Positions 1 through 5,522 of a stretch of 5,522 bases of DNA are shown here, in pieces. Position 1 is the first letter of the stretch, and each line of letters begins with the position of its first letter. This stretch comes from Rubrivivax sp. (lineage in GTDB: Bacteria; Pseudomonadota; Gammaproteobacteria; Burkholderiales; Burkholderiaceae_C), in assembly GCA_020851615.1 (NCBI GenBank), contig JADZCL010000159.1, forward strand, positions 1 to 5,522. The letters run 5' to 3'. The notes below the pieces were generated by a model, which had not been told where the DNA came from, did not search any database, and was given only the letters and a program-made list of their open reading frames with translations. The translations under genes were made by a program, and so were the position numbers.

Positions 1-1109
1 AGGTAGGGCAGGAAGGGCCCCTCCTCGCCAAGCAGCGCCTGGCGCACCTTCTCCGGCACCGGCACCGCACGCAACAGATCCGGGAAGGGCTGGCCCAGCA
101 GCCGGTCCAGCAGCGAGAAAACGCCGCAGATGAAGAGCTCGCCGCGCAGTTCGGCGTCGCCGCTGCCCTTCACGAGTTCCTCCATGATGAGTCCGCGGCG
201 CACGGCGGCAAACATCACCGGCTTCATGTTGGCGTCCTTGCTGGCCGAGGCCAGCAGCAGCGCCAGCCAGCGCTTGAGCTTCTGGTAACCCAGGATCATC
301 AGCGCGTGACGGAAGGAGCCGATCTCCACCGACAGGCCGAAGCCCGGCGAATTGATGTAGCGGATGAGGCGGAAGGCCAGCGTCGGGTCGTTCTTGAGCA
401 CCGCCTCCAGGCGCTCGACCGGTTCCTCGCGGTCGACACGGTTGATCAGCTCGAGGATCACCTGCAGTTCCGGCGCGACCGTCTTCTTCGTCGTGCTTGG
501 CGCAGGGGGCTCGCCCAGGGGCCAGCCCGCAGCGAGCTGGCAGCCGGCCGCAAAGGCCGCCTCGAGATCGGCGGCGCTGCGCACGCCCAGACGCACACGC
601 GGCTGCGGCGTCGTCTTCGGTGCGGGGGCTGTCGCCTCGTCGGCCTGCAGCGCAAAAGCGGCCACAAGCGTCGGCGGCAGCGGTTCGCCGGGCAGACCCT
701 TCAAGGCCAGGGTGCCGCCGGCATCGGCCAGCGCCTGCACGGCCGCGGCCGTGGGCGCGTCGCTGGCCATGAAGGCCGGCACCTCGATGGCAAAGCGGGG
801 CGTGGCCGGCGCGGCGAGCAGGGCCTGCAGCAGCGCATCACCCGCCGCATTGAGCATCAAGGCCAGGCCGGCGGTGGCCTTGGCGCCGCCACCCCCTTCC
901 AGCGGCCGCATGCGCAGCGACAAGGCGCCGGCCTGCTCGGGCCAGGTCTCGGCGAGGAGTTGCAGCAGTTCGGCCCCGTCGATGGCGCCTGCCTGGCCGT
1001 CAGACGCACTGGGCGCCAGCGTGAGCCGGGTGGCGACGACCGAGCGCTGGCGGTCGATGACGGCGCTGTAGCCCAGCACCAGCCGGGCCAGGAGAGGATG
1101 ATCAAGCAT
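1..1109 (-). CDS. HDOD-domain protein with degenerate EAL-like N-terminal half (3' end cut by window edge)
   Basis: Reading from the ATG at 1109-1107 gives 369 full codons with no stop before the window edge, so the C-terminus is missing. Residues about 210-370 carry a recognisable HDOD domain: KNDPTLAFRLIRYINSPGFG at 239-258, then RHALMILGYQKLKRWLALLL at 267-286. HDOD domains are HD-like helical folds without the metal-binding His/Asp pair and usually serve in signalling or protein interaction. Residues 1-205 look like a decayed EAL domain: LGYSAVIDRQRSVVATRLTL (12-31) sits where EAL-HDOD proteins have their 'DRxxxVxGYELL' start, and GCQLAAGWPLGEP (189-201) resembles the 'QGYxFxxP' end. No EAL motif is visible, so c-di-GMP hydrolysis is unlikely. 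An Ala/Pro/Thr-rich stretch (157-170) and a Pro/Lys linker (200-212) flank the EAL-like end. The gene follows flgL by 67 bases on the same strand, suggesting co-transcription. No good Shine-Dalgarno precedes the ATG; the frame stays open upstream but shows no ATG or GTG there. The precise role is unknown. Confidence 0.85.
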   Translation of the reverse strand, partial: MLDHPLLARLVLGYSAVIDRQRSVVATRLTLAPSASDGQAGAIDGAELLQLLAETWPEQAGALSLRMRPLEGGGGAKATAGLALMLNAAGDALLQALLAAPATPRFAIEVPAFMASDAPTAAAVQALADAGGTLALKGLPGEPLPPTLVAAFALQADEATAPAPKTTPQPRVRLGVRSAADLEAAFAAGCQLAAGWPLGEPPAPSTTKKTVAPELQVILELINRVDREEPVERLEAVLKNDPTLAFRLIRYINSPGFGLSVEIGSFRHALMILGYQKLKRWLALLLASASKDANMKPVMFAAVRRGLIMEELVKGSGDAELRGELFICGVFSLLDRLLGQPFPDLLRAVPVPEKVRQALLGEEGPFLPY

Positions 1110-1176
1110 GGATGGAACGCGACGCTGCAGCGCCCGCCTTGACGGCCGCCGCGAGGCGCCGCAGGCGGTGCGTGCC

Positions 1177-2106
1177 TCAGGCGCCGATGTAGTTGAACAA
1201 CGACAGCTTCTGCACCATCGAATAGGCCTTCAGGGCCGCATCGTAGCCGGTCTGCCGGTTCTGGAAGTCGGAGATCGCCTGCACCATGTCCAGATCCTCG
1301 GCGTTGGATCGATCGACCTGCGCGGCCAGCTTGCCGTCGGCGATCCGCTGCTCGACCTGGTCCATGCGGTTGAGTCCCTCGCCAGTGCGTGCACGCACCG
1401 ACAACAGGTGGGCGTGGACGCTGTCCAGGTCCGTCACGCCGGTCTTGACCGCCGCAGCCACCTGGGCATCGGTGGCGCCCACCGTGGACAGGCTCGTGAT
1501 GGCGCTGTCGAGCACGTCGAACAACGAGACCGTGACCCCTGCAGTCCCCGTGGGCGCCTGCAGCCACGTGTGGGCTCCATCCAGGGCCGTCGACAGCGAC
1601 TCGCTGGACGCCACCATGGTGTCGCCGGGTGTGCCCTGGTAGATCACGCTGCCGCCACCCCCGTCGACGAAGGGCGGACTGTCGGTGCCCTGGCCGCCGA
1701 AGAGGTAGTTGCCCGCGCCGTCGTTGCGGTTGGCCACACCCAGCAGCTGCGCGCGCACGTCCTGCAGCGTGCGCACGAGCATCTTGCGCTCACTATCCGT
1801 ATAGCTCGGGTTGCCCGCTGCCAGCATCGTTTCGCGCGCGCGCTGCACCAGCTCGCCTGCATCACCCAGTGCCGACTCGGCCTGCTGCGTTGCGGTGCGC
1901 GAGGCCTCGAGTGCCCGCTGGTGCGCATCGGCACGCGTCATCGCGGCCAGCGCCCGCTCAGCCCGGGCAGCGGCCACCGGGTCGTCACTGGGTTTGGCCA
2001 CGCGCTTGCCGGTGGTGAGCTGCTCCTGGCTCTTCTGCAGGCCCTGCTGGCGCTGCTGCAGGTTGAGGATGGCGTTCTGGTAGACGCTGTAGGTGGTGAC
2101 GCGCAT
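1177..2106 (-). CDS. flgL: Flagellar hook-filament junction protein FlgL (HAP3)
   Basis: This 309-residue protein is the second hook-associated protein, exported by the flagellar type III apparatus to form the ring between FlgK and the flagellin filament. The N-terminus MRVTTYSVYQNAILNLQQRQ is a typical FlgL/flagellin start. TTGKRVAKPSDDPVAAARA (31-49) is the conserved flagellin-family signature, GNYLFGGQGT (132-141) marks the end of the N-terminal helical region, and the C-terminal helix (about 262-309) ends LSLFNYIGA. The length is close to that of enteric FlgL (about 317), so the central domain is not expanded. A GTG at 2109 directly precedes the ATG at 2106. I chose the ATG because family members start MRI/MRV and because AAAGGAG at 2118-2112 then lies 5 bases upstream, against only 2 for the GTG. 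It follows flgK by 20 bases, consistent with the usual flgK-flgL pairing. There are no cysteines and no signal peptide, as expected for an axial protein. Confidence 0.97.
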   Translation of the reverse strand: MRVTTYSVYQNAILNLQQRQQGLQKSQEQLTTGKRVAKPSDDPVAAARAERALAAMTRADAHQRALEASRTATQQAESALGDAGELVQRARETMLAAGNPSYTDSERKMLVRTLQDVRAQLLGVANRNDGAGNYLFGGQGTDSPPFVDGGGGSVIYQGTPGDTMVASSESLSTALDGAHTWLQAPTGTAGVTVSLFDVLDSAITSLSTVGATDAQVAAAVKTGVTDLDSVHAHLLSVRARTGEGLNRMDQVEQRIADGKLAAQVDRSNAEDLDMVQAISDFQNRQTGYDAALKAYSMVQKLSLFNYIGA

Positions 2107-2111
2107 CACGG

Positions 2112-2118
2112 CTCCTTT
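2112..2118 (-). promoter_or_regulatory. Ribosome binding site of flgL
   Basis: On the minus strand this reads AAAGGAG, the strongest Shine-Dalgarno match in the window. It lies between the flgK stop (2129-2127) and the flgL start, and it favours the ATG at 2106 (5-base spacer) over the adjoining GTG at 2109 (2-base spacer). Confidence 0.85.
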
Positions 2119-2126
2119 GCTATCGA

Positions 2127-4148
2127 TCAGCCGCCGGAGATCTTCAGCAGTTCGGAGAACACCGACTGCGCGATCTGCAGCACCTTGGCCGCGGCCTGGT
2201 AGCTCTGCTGGAACTGAATCAGCCGCGCAGCCTCTTCATCCAGGTTGACGCCGGCCTTGTCCACGCGCGCCTGCTCGGCCTGACCGGCCCGTGCGCCCGA
2301 GATCGCCGCCGCCGCCTCGGCGCCTTGCGCTCGCACGCCGACATCGGCCAGCGCGGCAACAAACGCATCGTTGAACGAGGTGCCGCCGGCCAGTGCGCCG
2401 CCAGCCAGCTCCTGCAGCCCGACCAGGCTCTGCCCGGCCAGCGCGTTCAGCGCCAGCGCATTGCCGTTGTTGTTGGCCGGATAGGGTGTCGGGGTGACCT
2501 CGATGGTGTCGCCCACCGCCGGCGCGCCCGACAGCGACAGCGCGAAGCCGTTGAGGTCGGGGTCGGGCGGCGCAGGAATCGGCTTGCCCGGGGTCCAGGT
2601 GTTGCTCGTCGTGCTCTGCACCAGCGTGTTCGTGCTGTCGTAGCGCGCGGCGTCATAGAGCATGCGCGAGGGATCCAAGGGGTCCGGCCCGGTGAACGTG
2701 ATCACCACGCGGCCGCCCGGATCAACCGGTGCCGCCGTCATGCGCAGCGCATCGACGGCCGCCGTGCCGGTGTTGCTGCCGGGCGTACTGGCAATGAACG
2801 GTGACGCCGCTGCCAGGTCCAGCGGGTCGCTCAGGAGGCGCTGCACCCCGCTGGCCGCCCGCGTGACCGGCGCCAGCCGGAAGCGCTCGCTGGCTGCCAT
2901 GGCAGGGTTGAAGTTGATCTGTACGCCATCGATGACCTGGCCGGGGACCACGCCCACCGTGGCACTGCCGTCGTCGGGCACGCGCACGAGCTGCCAGCTG
3001 CCGGGGGCATTCAGGTTGGCCCGCAACTCGTACTCGGTGGCCTTGAGCTGGCTGGCGTCCTGCACGGAGATGCTCACCGAATTGACGAACTGCCCACCGG
3101 GCGTGCGCAGGTTGCTGCTGGCGGGGTAGACCTTCTCCTTGGCGCTGTCCTCGAGCCCGAATAGCGCACGCGAGGCCACACTGCCGGCCGGCGGCTGCAG
3201 GTTCAGGCCGCGGGTCTGCTGGTCGTTCACGGCACTGGTGAGCGCGCGCGTGAGTTGGCCGAGCATCACCTGGCCGGAAACGATGTCCTGGTCCTGGAAC
3301 TGCAGCAGGCCCGCGATGCGCCCGCCACCCAGCACCTCGGCCGACAGGGGCCGCAGCGAGGCGCCCTCGGTCATCGCCACCGCCGAGCGCGACGCATCGA
3401 ACAGGTCGGGCACGCGCTTGAGCTTCTCGGCCACGCCGCCCAGCACCAGGCGCTGGCCGCCGCCCATGAACACGCCCACCGTGCCGTCGCTGGCCGGGAT
3501 GGTCGTCACCTGCACGTGCTCGCTGAGTTGCGAGATGAGGCGGTCGCGCTGGTCGAGCAGGTCGTTGGGCTCCTGCCCGAGGCCCCGCGCGGCTGCGATG
3601 TCGTTGTTGACCTTGGCGATGCTGGCGGCCAGCCCGTTGACGGCCTCGACCGAGGCCGACAGCTCCTGCGTGACCGTCGTCTGCAACTGCGCGAGTTGCG
3701 TGCCGGCGTCGTTGAAGCGCATCGCCAGGTCCTGCGCACGCGCCAGCACCACCTGGCGCGAGGCCGCGTCGGCCGGCCGGCTGGCCAGGTCCGACATGGC
3801 GGCAAAGAACTGCGAGATCGCGTGGCCGATGCCTTGCTCCCCCGTGCGGAACACGGGCTGCAACTGGCCCAGGTAGGTGGAGCGCACCTGGTCCATCGCC
3901 GAGAGGGCCTTGGCGGTCGCCGCCTCACGGGTGAGAAAGGCGTCCTGTGTGCGCTTGACCCCGGCCACGTCGACGCCACGCCCGAAGAAGCCGACGCCGG
4001 TGAACTGGCCCTGCGAGGTGGCCAGCAGCGTCTCCTGGCGCGAGTAGCCCGCCACGCTGGCGTTGGCGATGTTGTGGCTGGTGGTCTGCATCGACGCATA
4101 GCTGGCCGCCATCGCGCGCACGCCGATCGACAACAGGGCGGTTCCCAT
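2127..4148 (-). CDS. flgK: Flagellar hook-associated protein FlgK (HAP1)
   Basis: This 673-residue protein is the first junction protein added to the distal end of the hook, secreted through the flagellar export channel. The N-terminal D0 helix carries HNIANASVAGYSRQ (25-38), the axial-protein signature of rod, hook and HAP1 proteins. NDLLDQRDRLISQLSEHV (195-212) and VNDQQTRGLNL (307-317) are HAP1-type motifs in D1. The C-terminal D0 helix GVNLDEEAARLIQFQQSYQA (633-652), followed by AQSVFSELLKI, pairs with the N-terminal helix. The protein is about 120 residues longer than enteric FlgK (about 550). The extra length lies in the central region, roughly 325-565, which is rich in Ser, Thr, Pro, Gly and Asp and should be surface-exposed; no catalytic motif is visible there. 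There is no signal peptide and no cysteine. The ATG is 10 bases after the flgJ stop and has a Shine-Dalgarno overlapping that stop, suggesting translational coupling. Confidence 0.98.
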   Translation of the reverse strand: MGTALLSIGVRAMAASYASMQTTSHNIANASVAGYSRQETLLATSQGQFTGVGFFGRGVDVAGVKRTQDAFLTREAATAKALSAMDQVRSTYLGQLQPVFRTGEQGIGHAISQFFAAMSDLASRPADAASRQVVLARAQDLAMRFNDAGTQLAQLQTTVTQELSASVEAVNGLAASIAKVNNDIAAARGLGQEPNDLLDQRDRLISQLSEHVQVTTIPASDGTVGVFMGGGQRLVLGGVAEKLKRVPDLFDASRSAVAMTEGASLRPLSAEVLGGGRIAGLLQFQDQDIVSGQVMLGQLTRALTSAVNDQQTRGLNLQPPAGSVASRALFGLEDSAKEKVYPASSNLRTPGGQFVNSVSISVQDASQLKATEYELRANLNAPGSWQLVRVPDDGSATVGVVPGQVIDGVQINFNPAMAASERFRLAPVTRAASGVQRLLSDPLDLAAASPFIASTPGSNTGTAAVDALRMTAAPVDPGGRVVITFTGPDPLDPSRMLYDAARYDSTNTLVQSTTSNTWTPGKPIPAPPDPDLNGFALSLSGAPAVGDTIEVTPTPYPANNNGNALALNALAGQSLVGLQELAGGALAGGTSFNDAFVAALADVGVRAQGAEAAAAISGARAGQAEQARVDKAGVNLDEEAARLIQFQQSYQAAAKVLQIAQSVFSELLKISGG

Positions 4149-4156
4149 CGCTGCCG

Positions 4157-4160
4157 CCTC
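4157..4160 (-). promoter_or_regulatory. Ribosome binding site of flgK overlapping the flgJ stop
   Basis: The minus strand reads TGAGG across the flgJ TGA (4161-4159), so GAGG at 4160-4157 shares two bases with the stop codon and lies 8 bases before the flgK ATG. A ribosome ending on flgJ would sit on the flgK initiation site, which fits coupled translation. Confidence 0.65.
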
Positions 4161-5043
4161 AGGCCAATGCGCGCTGCAGGCGCAGCGTCGTGTTGATCAC
4201 GCGCGAGAGCTTCTGGCCGTAGGCCGGGTCGGTGGCGTAGCCGGCCTTCTGCAGGCCATGGGCAAAGGCGCTTGCATCACCGGCCTTCGCGACCACGCCC
4301 GCATAGCGCGGGCTCTCCTTCATCAGCCGGGCGTAGTCGGCGAAGGATTCCTCGTGGCTGCTGTAGGCGCGGAACCTGGCCGTCACCTTGCGCGCCACAC
4401 CGCCGATGTACTCGGTGGTCGTGACCTCGGCCACCGGACCGCGCCAGTTCGCGCCGGCCTTGATGCCGAAGAGGTTGTTGGCGCTTGAGCCGTCGGCGTG
4501 GCGGATCTCCTTGCGGCCCCAGCCCGTCTCGTGTGCCGCCTGCGCCAGCATGAAGGCCGCCGGGATGCCGGTGGCCGCCGACGCGCGCTCGGCCGACTCG
4601 CTGTGCTGTTGCACGAAGCCCGCTGCACCCTTCTCGGGGATCTTCACCGGCTTGGCCAGCCGGTCCAGCGGTTGCGCCGAGGTGTTGGCACTGGCCCGCG
4701 CCCCGGTGGGTGGGATGGGGCCCGGCGAGAGGCCCATCTGCCGCTCGAGCTGGCGCATGATGGCCTCGGACAAGCCCCCCTGCAGCCCCGTGAGCTTGCC
4801 CGCGAGCTGCGTGTCCAGCATCTCGGTGCCGAGCTTGCTGCCCTCGTTGTCGAGCATGCCCCCTGCCTGCGTGGTGGCGCGCATGCTCTTCATCAGCTCC
4901 TGCATGAACAGGCCCTCGAACTGGCGCGAGGCCTCGCGCAGCGCGGCCTTGGGGTCGCGCGCCGCCGCGCCGCGCAGGCCATCCAGCGCGCGGGCGTCCA
5001 TGCCCAGGCCCTGGACACGCGGTGGAGTCGGTGCCACGGCCAT
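4159..5043 (-). CDS. flgJ: Flagellar rod cap and peptidoglycan hydrolase FlgJ (two-domain type)
   Basis: This 294-residue protein has the dual architecture known from Proteobacteria. Residues about 30-103 form the rod-binding cap domain, with RQFEGLFMQELMKSMRATT (40-58) as its signature. Residues 104-137 are a Pro/Ala/Ser-rich linker. Residues about 138-294 form a glucosaminidase-type hydrolase (glycoside hydrolase family 73) that opens peptidoglycan for the rod. AHETGWG (170-176) holds the catalytic Glu172, followed by NNLFGIKAG (189-197), FRAYSSHEESFADYARLM (224-241) and YATDPAYGQKL (269-279). By offset from recalled numbering, Glu172 and Asp236 match Salmonella Glu184/Asp248 (both 64 apart), and Glu211 matches Sphingomonas Glu224 (39 after the first Glu), so the enzyme should be active. 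There is no signal peptide, as expected for export through the flagellar channel. The ATG at 5043-5041 lies one base after the flgI stop and is preceded by GAGGT. Confidence 0.98.
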   Translation of the reverse strand: MAVAPTPPRVQGLGMDARALDGLRGAAARDPKAALREASRQFEGLFMQELMKSMRATTQAGGMLDNEGSKLGTEMLDTQLAGKLTGLQGGLSEAIMRQLERQMGLSPGPIPPTGARASANTSAQPLDRLAKPVKIPEKGAAGFVQQHSESAERASAATGIPAAFMLAQAAHETGWGRKEIRHADGSSANNLFGIKAGANWRGPVAEVTTTEYIGGVARKVTARFRAYSSHEESFADYARLMKESPRYAGVVAKAGDASAFAHGLQKAGYATDPAYGQKLSRVINTTLRLQRALA

Positions 5044-5044
5044 G

Positions 5045-5522
5045 TCAGATGACCTCGATCTCGGCGTTCAAGGCGCCCGCGGCCTTGATCGCCTGCAGGA
5101 TGGCCAGCAGGTCCTGCGGCGTGGCGCCCAGCGCGTTGAGCGCCTTCACCACATCGGCAAGCTTGGTGCCCGCGGGCATCTGCACGAGCGCGCCGCCCTG
5201 CTGGGTGATGGCGATGTCGCTCTTCTCGGTCACCGTGGTCTGCCCCCCGGCCAGCGGGTTGGGCTGGCTGACCTGCGGCGTGGTGCTGATGGTCACCGAC
5301 AGGCTGCCATGCGCGACCGCGCAGGGGCCCAGCGTGACGGCGTCGTTGAGCACCACCGAGCCGGTGCGCGCGTTGAGCACCACGCGCGCAGCGCGCCGCT
5401 GCAACTCGATGGGCAGGTTCTCGATCTCGGCGAGGAAGGCCACGCGCGCGTCGGGTGCGGTCGGTGCGCGCACGCGCACCAGGCGGCCGTCGATGGCCGC
5501 TGCCGTGCCCTCGCCCTTGGCC
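5045..5522 (-). CDS. flgI: Flagellar P-ring protein FlgI (C-terminal part; 5' end outside the window)
   Basis: Only the last 159 codons are present, roughly the C-terminal 40-45% of a protein usually about 365-380 residues long. The frame is open to the right edge, so the GTG at 5479 is an internal Val codon and not a start. FlgI is secreted by the Sec system and assembles into the periplasmic P ring that acts as a bushing for the rod. Diagnostic segments are DGRLVRVRAPTAPDARVAFL near the window edge, then LNARTGSVVLN, CAVAHGSLSVTI, LAGGQTTVTEKSDIAI, DVVKALNALGATPQDLLAIL and the terminal AEIEVI. Against the E. coli protein as I recall it, the Cys of 'SCAVAQG' is kept (GPCAVAHG), but the second Cys of 'SAGCLRAKLEII' is Ala (AAGALNAEIEVI). 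The signal peptide cannot be seen. The TGA at 5047-5045 is one base from the flgJ start. Confidence 0.97.
   Translation of the reverse strand, partial: AKGEGTAAAIDGRLVRVRAPTAPDARVAFLAEIENLPIELQRRAARVVLNARTGSVVLNDAVTLGPCAVAHGSLSVTISTTPQVSQPNPLAGGQTTVTEKSDIAITQQGGALVQMPAGTKLADVVKALNALGATPQDLLAILQAIKAAGALNAEIEVI
5052..5056 (-). promoter_or_regulatory. Ribosome binding site of flgJ inside the flgI 3' end
   Basis: The minus strand reads GAGGT, 8 bases before the flgJ ATG and within the last codons of flgI (encoding the Glu-Val of the terminal EIEVI). It supports the ATG at 5043 as the start and coupled translation with flgI. Confidence 0.65.

Noticed and set aside
306..1142. Plus-strand open frames of 278 and 235 codons near the left end.
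   Set aside because: The minus strand here encodes a convincing HDOD protein that runs through the window edge; the plus-strand frames are its shadows.
1153..1178. Possible stem-loop at the flgL stop codon: minus-strand GAGGC (1178-1174) can pair with GCCTC (1157-1153), with a small CCGC/GCGG pairing inside; an 8-base direct repeat (aggcgccg) lies at 1154-1161 and 1179-1186.
   Set aside because: The stem is short, the loop is long and there is no T-run after it, so a terminator is not supported. In DNA this GC-rich, such matches are expected by chance.
857..1567. A 236-codon minus-strand open frame spanning the end of flgL and the start of the HDOD gene.
   Set aside because: It is out of frame with both real proteins, and its product is a low-complexity Arg/Gly/His-rich sequence without motifs.
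2107..2109. GTG codon directly before the flgL ATG as an alternative start.
   Set aside because: It is too close (2 bases) to the AAAGGAG ribosome site, and FlgL proteins normally begin at the following Met-Arg.
1108..2202. A 364-codon open frame on the plus strand opposite flgL and the flgK end.
   Set aside because: It is antisense to a clear FlgL. Its product is Arg/His/Gly/Ala/Leu-rich with no family motif, as expected from the complementary frame of GC-rich coding DNA.
2662..4196. Plus-strand open frames of 155, 245 and 313 codons opposite flgK.
   Set aside because: They overlap each other and lie antisense to a complete FlgK. Their compositions are the Arg/Ser/Ala-rich type given by third-position GC bias, and they show no recognisable domain.
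5477..5479. GTG as a possible start of a separate 144-residue protein at the right end.
   Set aside because: The frame is open to the window edge and the upstream codons continue FlgI homology, so this is an internal Val of a truncated gene.

Overview
The window holds the end of a flagellar structural operon, read entirely from the minus strand. The order in the direction of transcription is flgI (3' part only), flgJ, flgK, flgL, then a regulatory-type gene with a degenerate EAL-like half and an HDOD half, cut by the left window edge. The high GC content (by eye about two-thirds or more), the strong G/C third-position bias, the two-domain FlgJ, the P-ring protein FlgI (so a Gram-negative cell) and the order flgI-J-K-L suggest a betaproteobacterium. 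An HDOD gene directly behind flgL points by recollection to the Burkholderiales (Rubrivivax/Leptothrix/Roseateles-like), but genus cannot be settled from this sequence alone.

Layout from right to left: flgI C-terminal 159 codons (5522-5045); flgJ (5043-4159), 1 base after the flgI stop; flgK (4148-2127), 10 bases after flgJ, with a Shine-Dalgarno overlapping the flgJ stop; flgL (2106-1177), 20 bases after flgK, with a strong AAAGGAG ribosome site; a 67-base gap; then the HDOD gene (1109 to beyond position 1). There is no gene-free stretch over 300 bases. No promoter, RNA gene, mobile element, CRISPR array or convincing terminator was seen. The tight spacing suggests one transcript whose promoter lies outside the window to the right.

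The four flagellar proteins act in sequence during assembly. FlgI forms the periplasmic P ring around the rod. FlgJ caps the growing rod and cuts peptidoglycan so that it can pass. FlgK and FlgL are the two hook-filament junction proteins on which the flagellin filament is built. The last gene looks like a signalling or scaffold protein with no intact EAL catalytic signature, and by position it may tie motility to another regulatory input; that link is inference. I found no undescribed system here. The points most worth a second look are the HDOD gene, the loss in FlgI of one of the two cysteines that form the enterobacterial disulfide, and the enlarged central region of FlgK.
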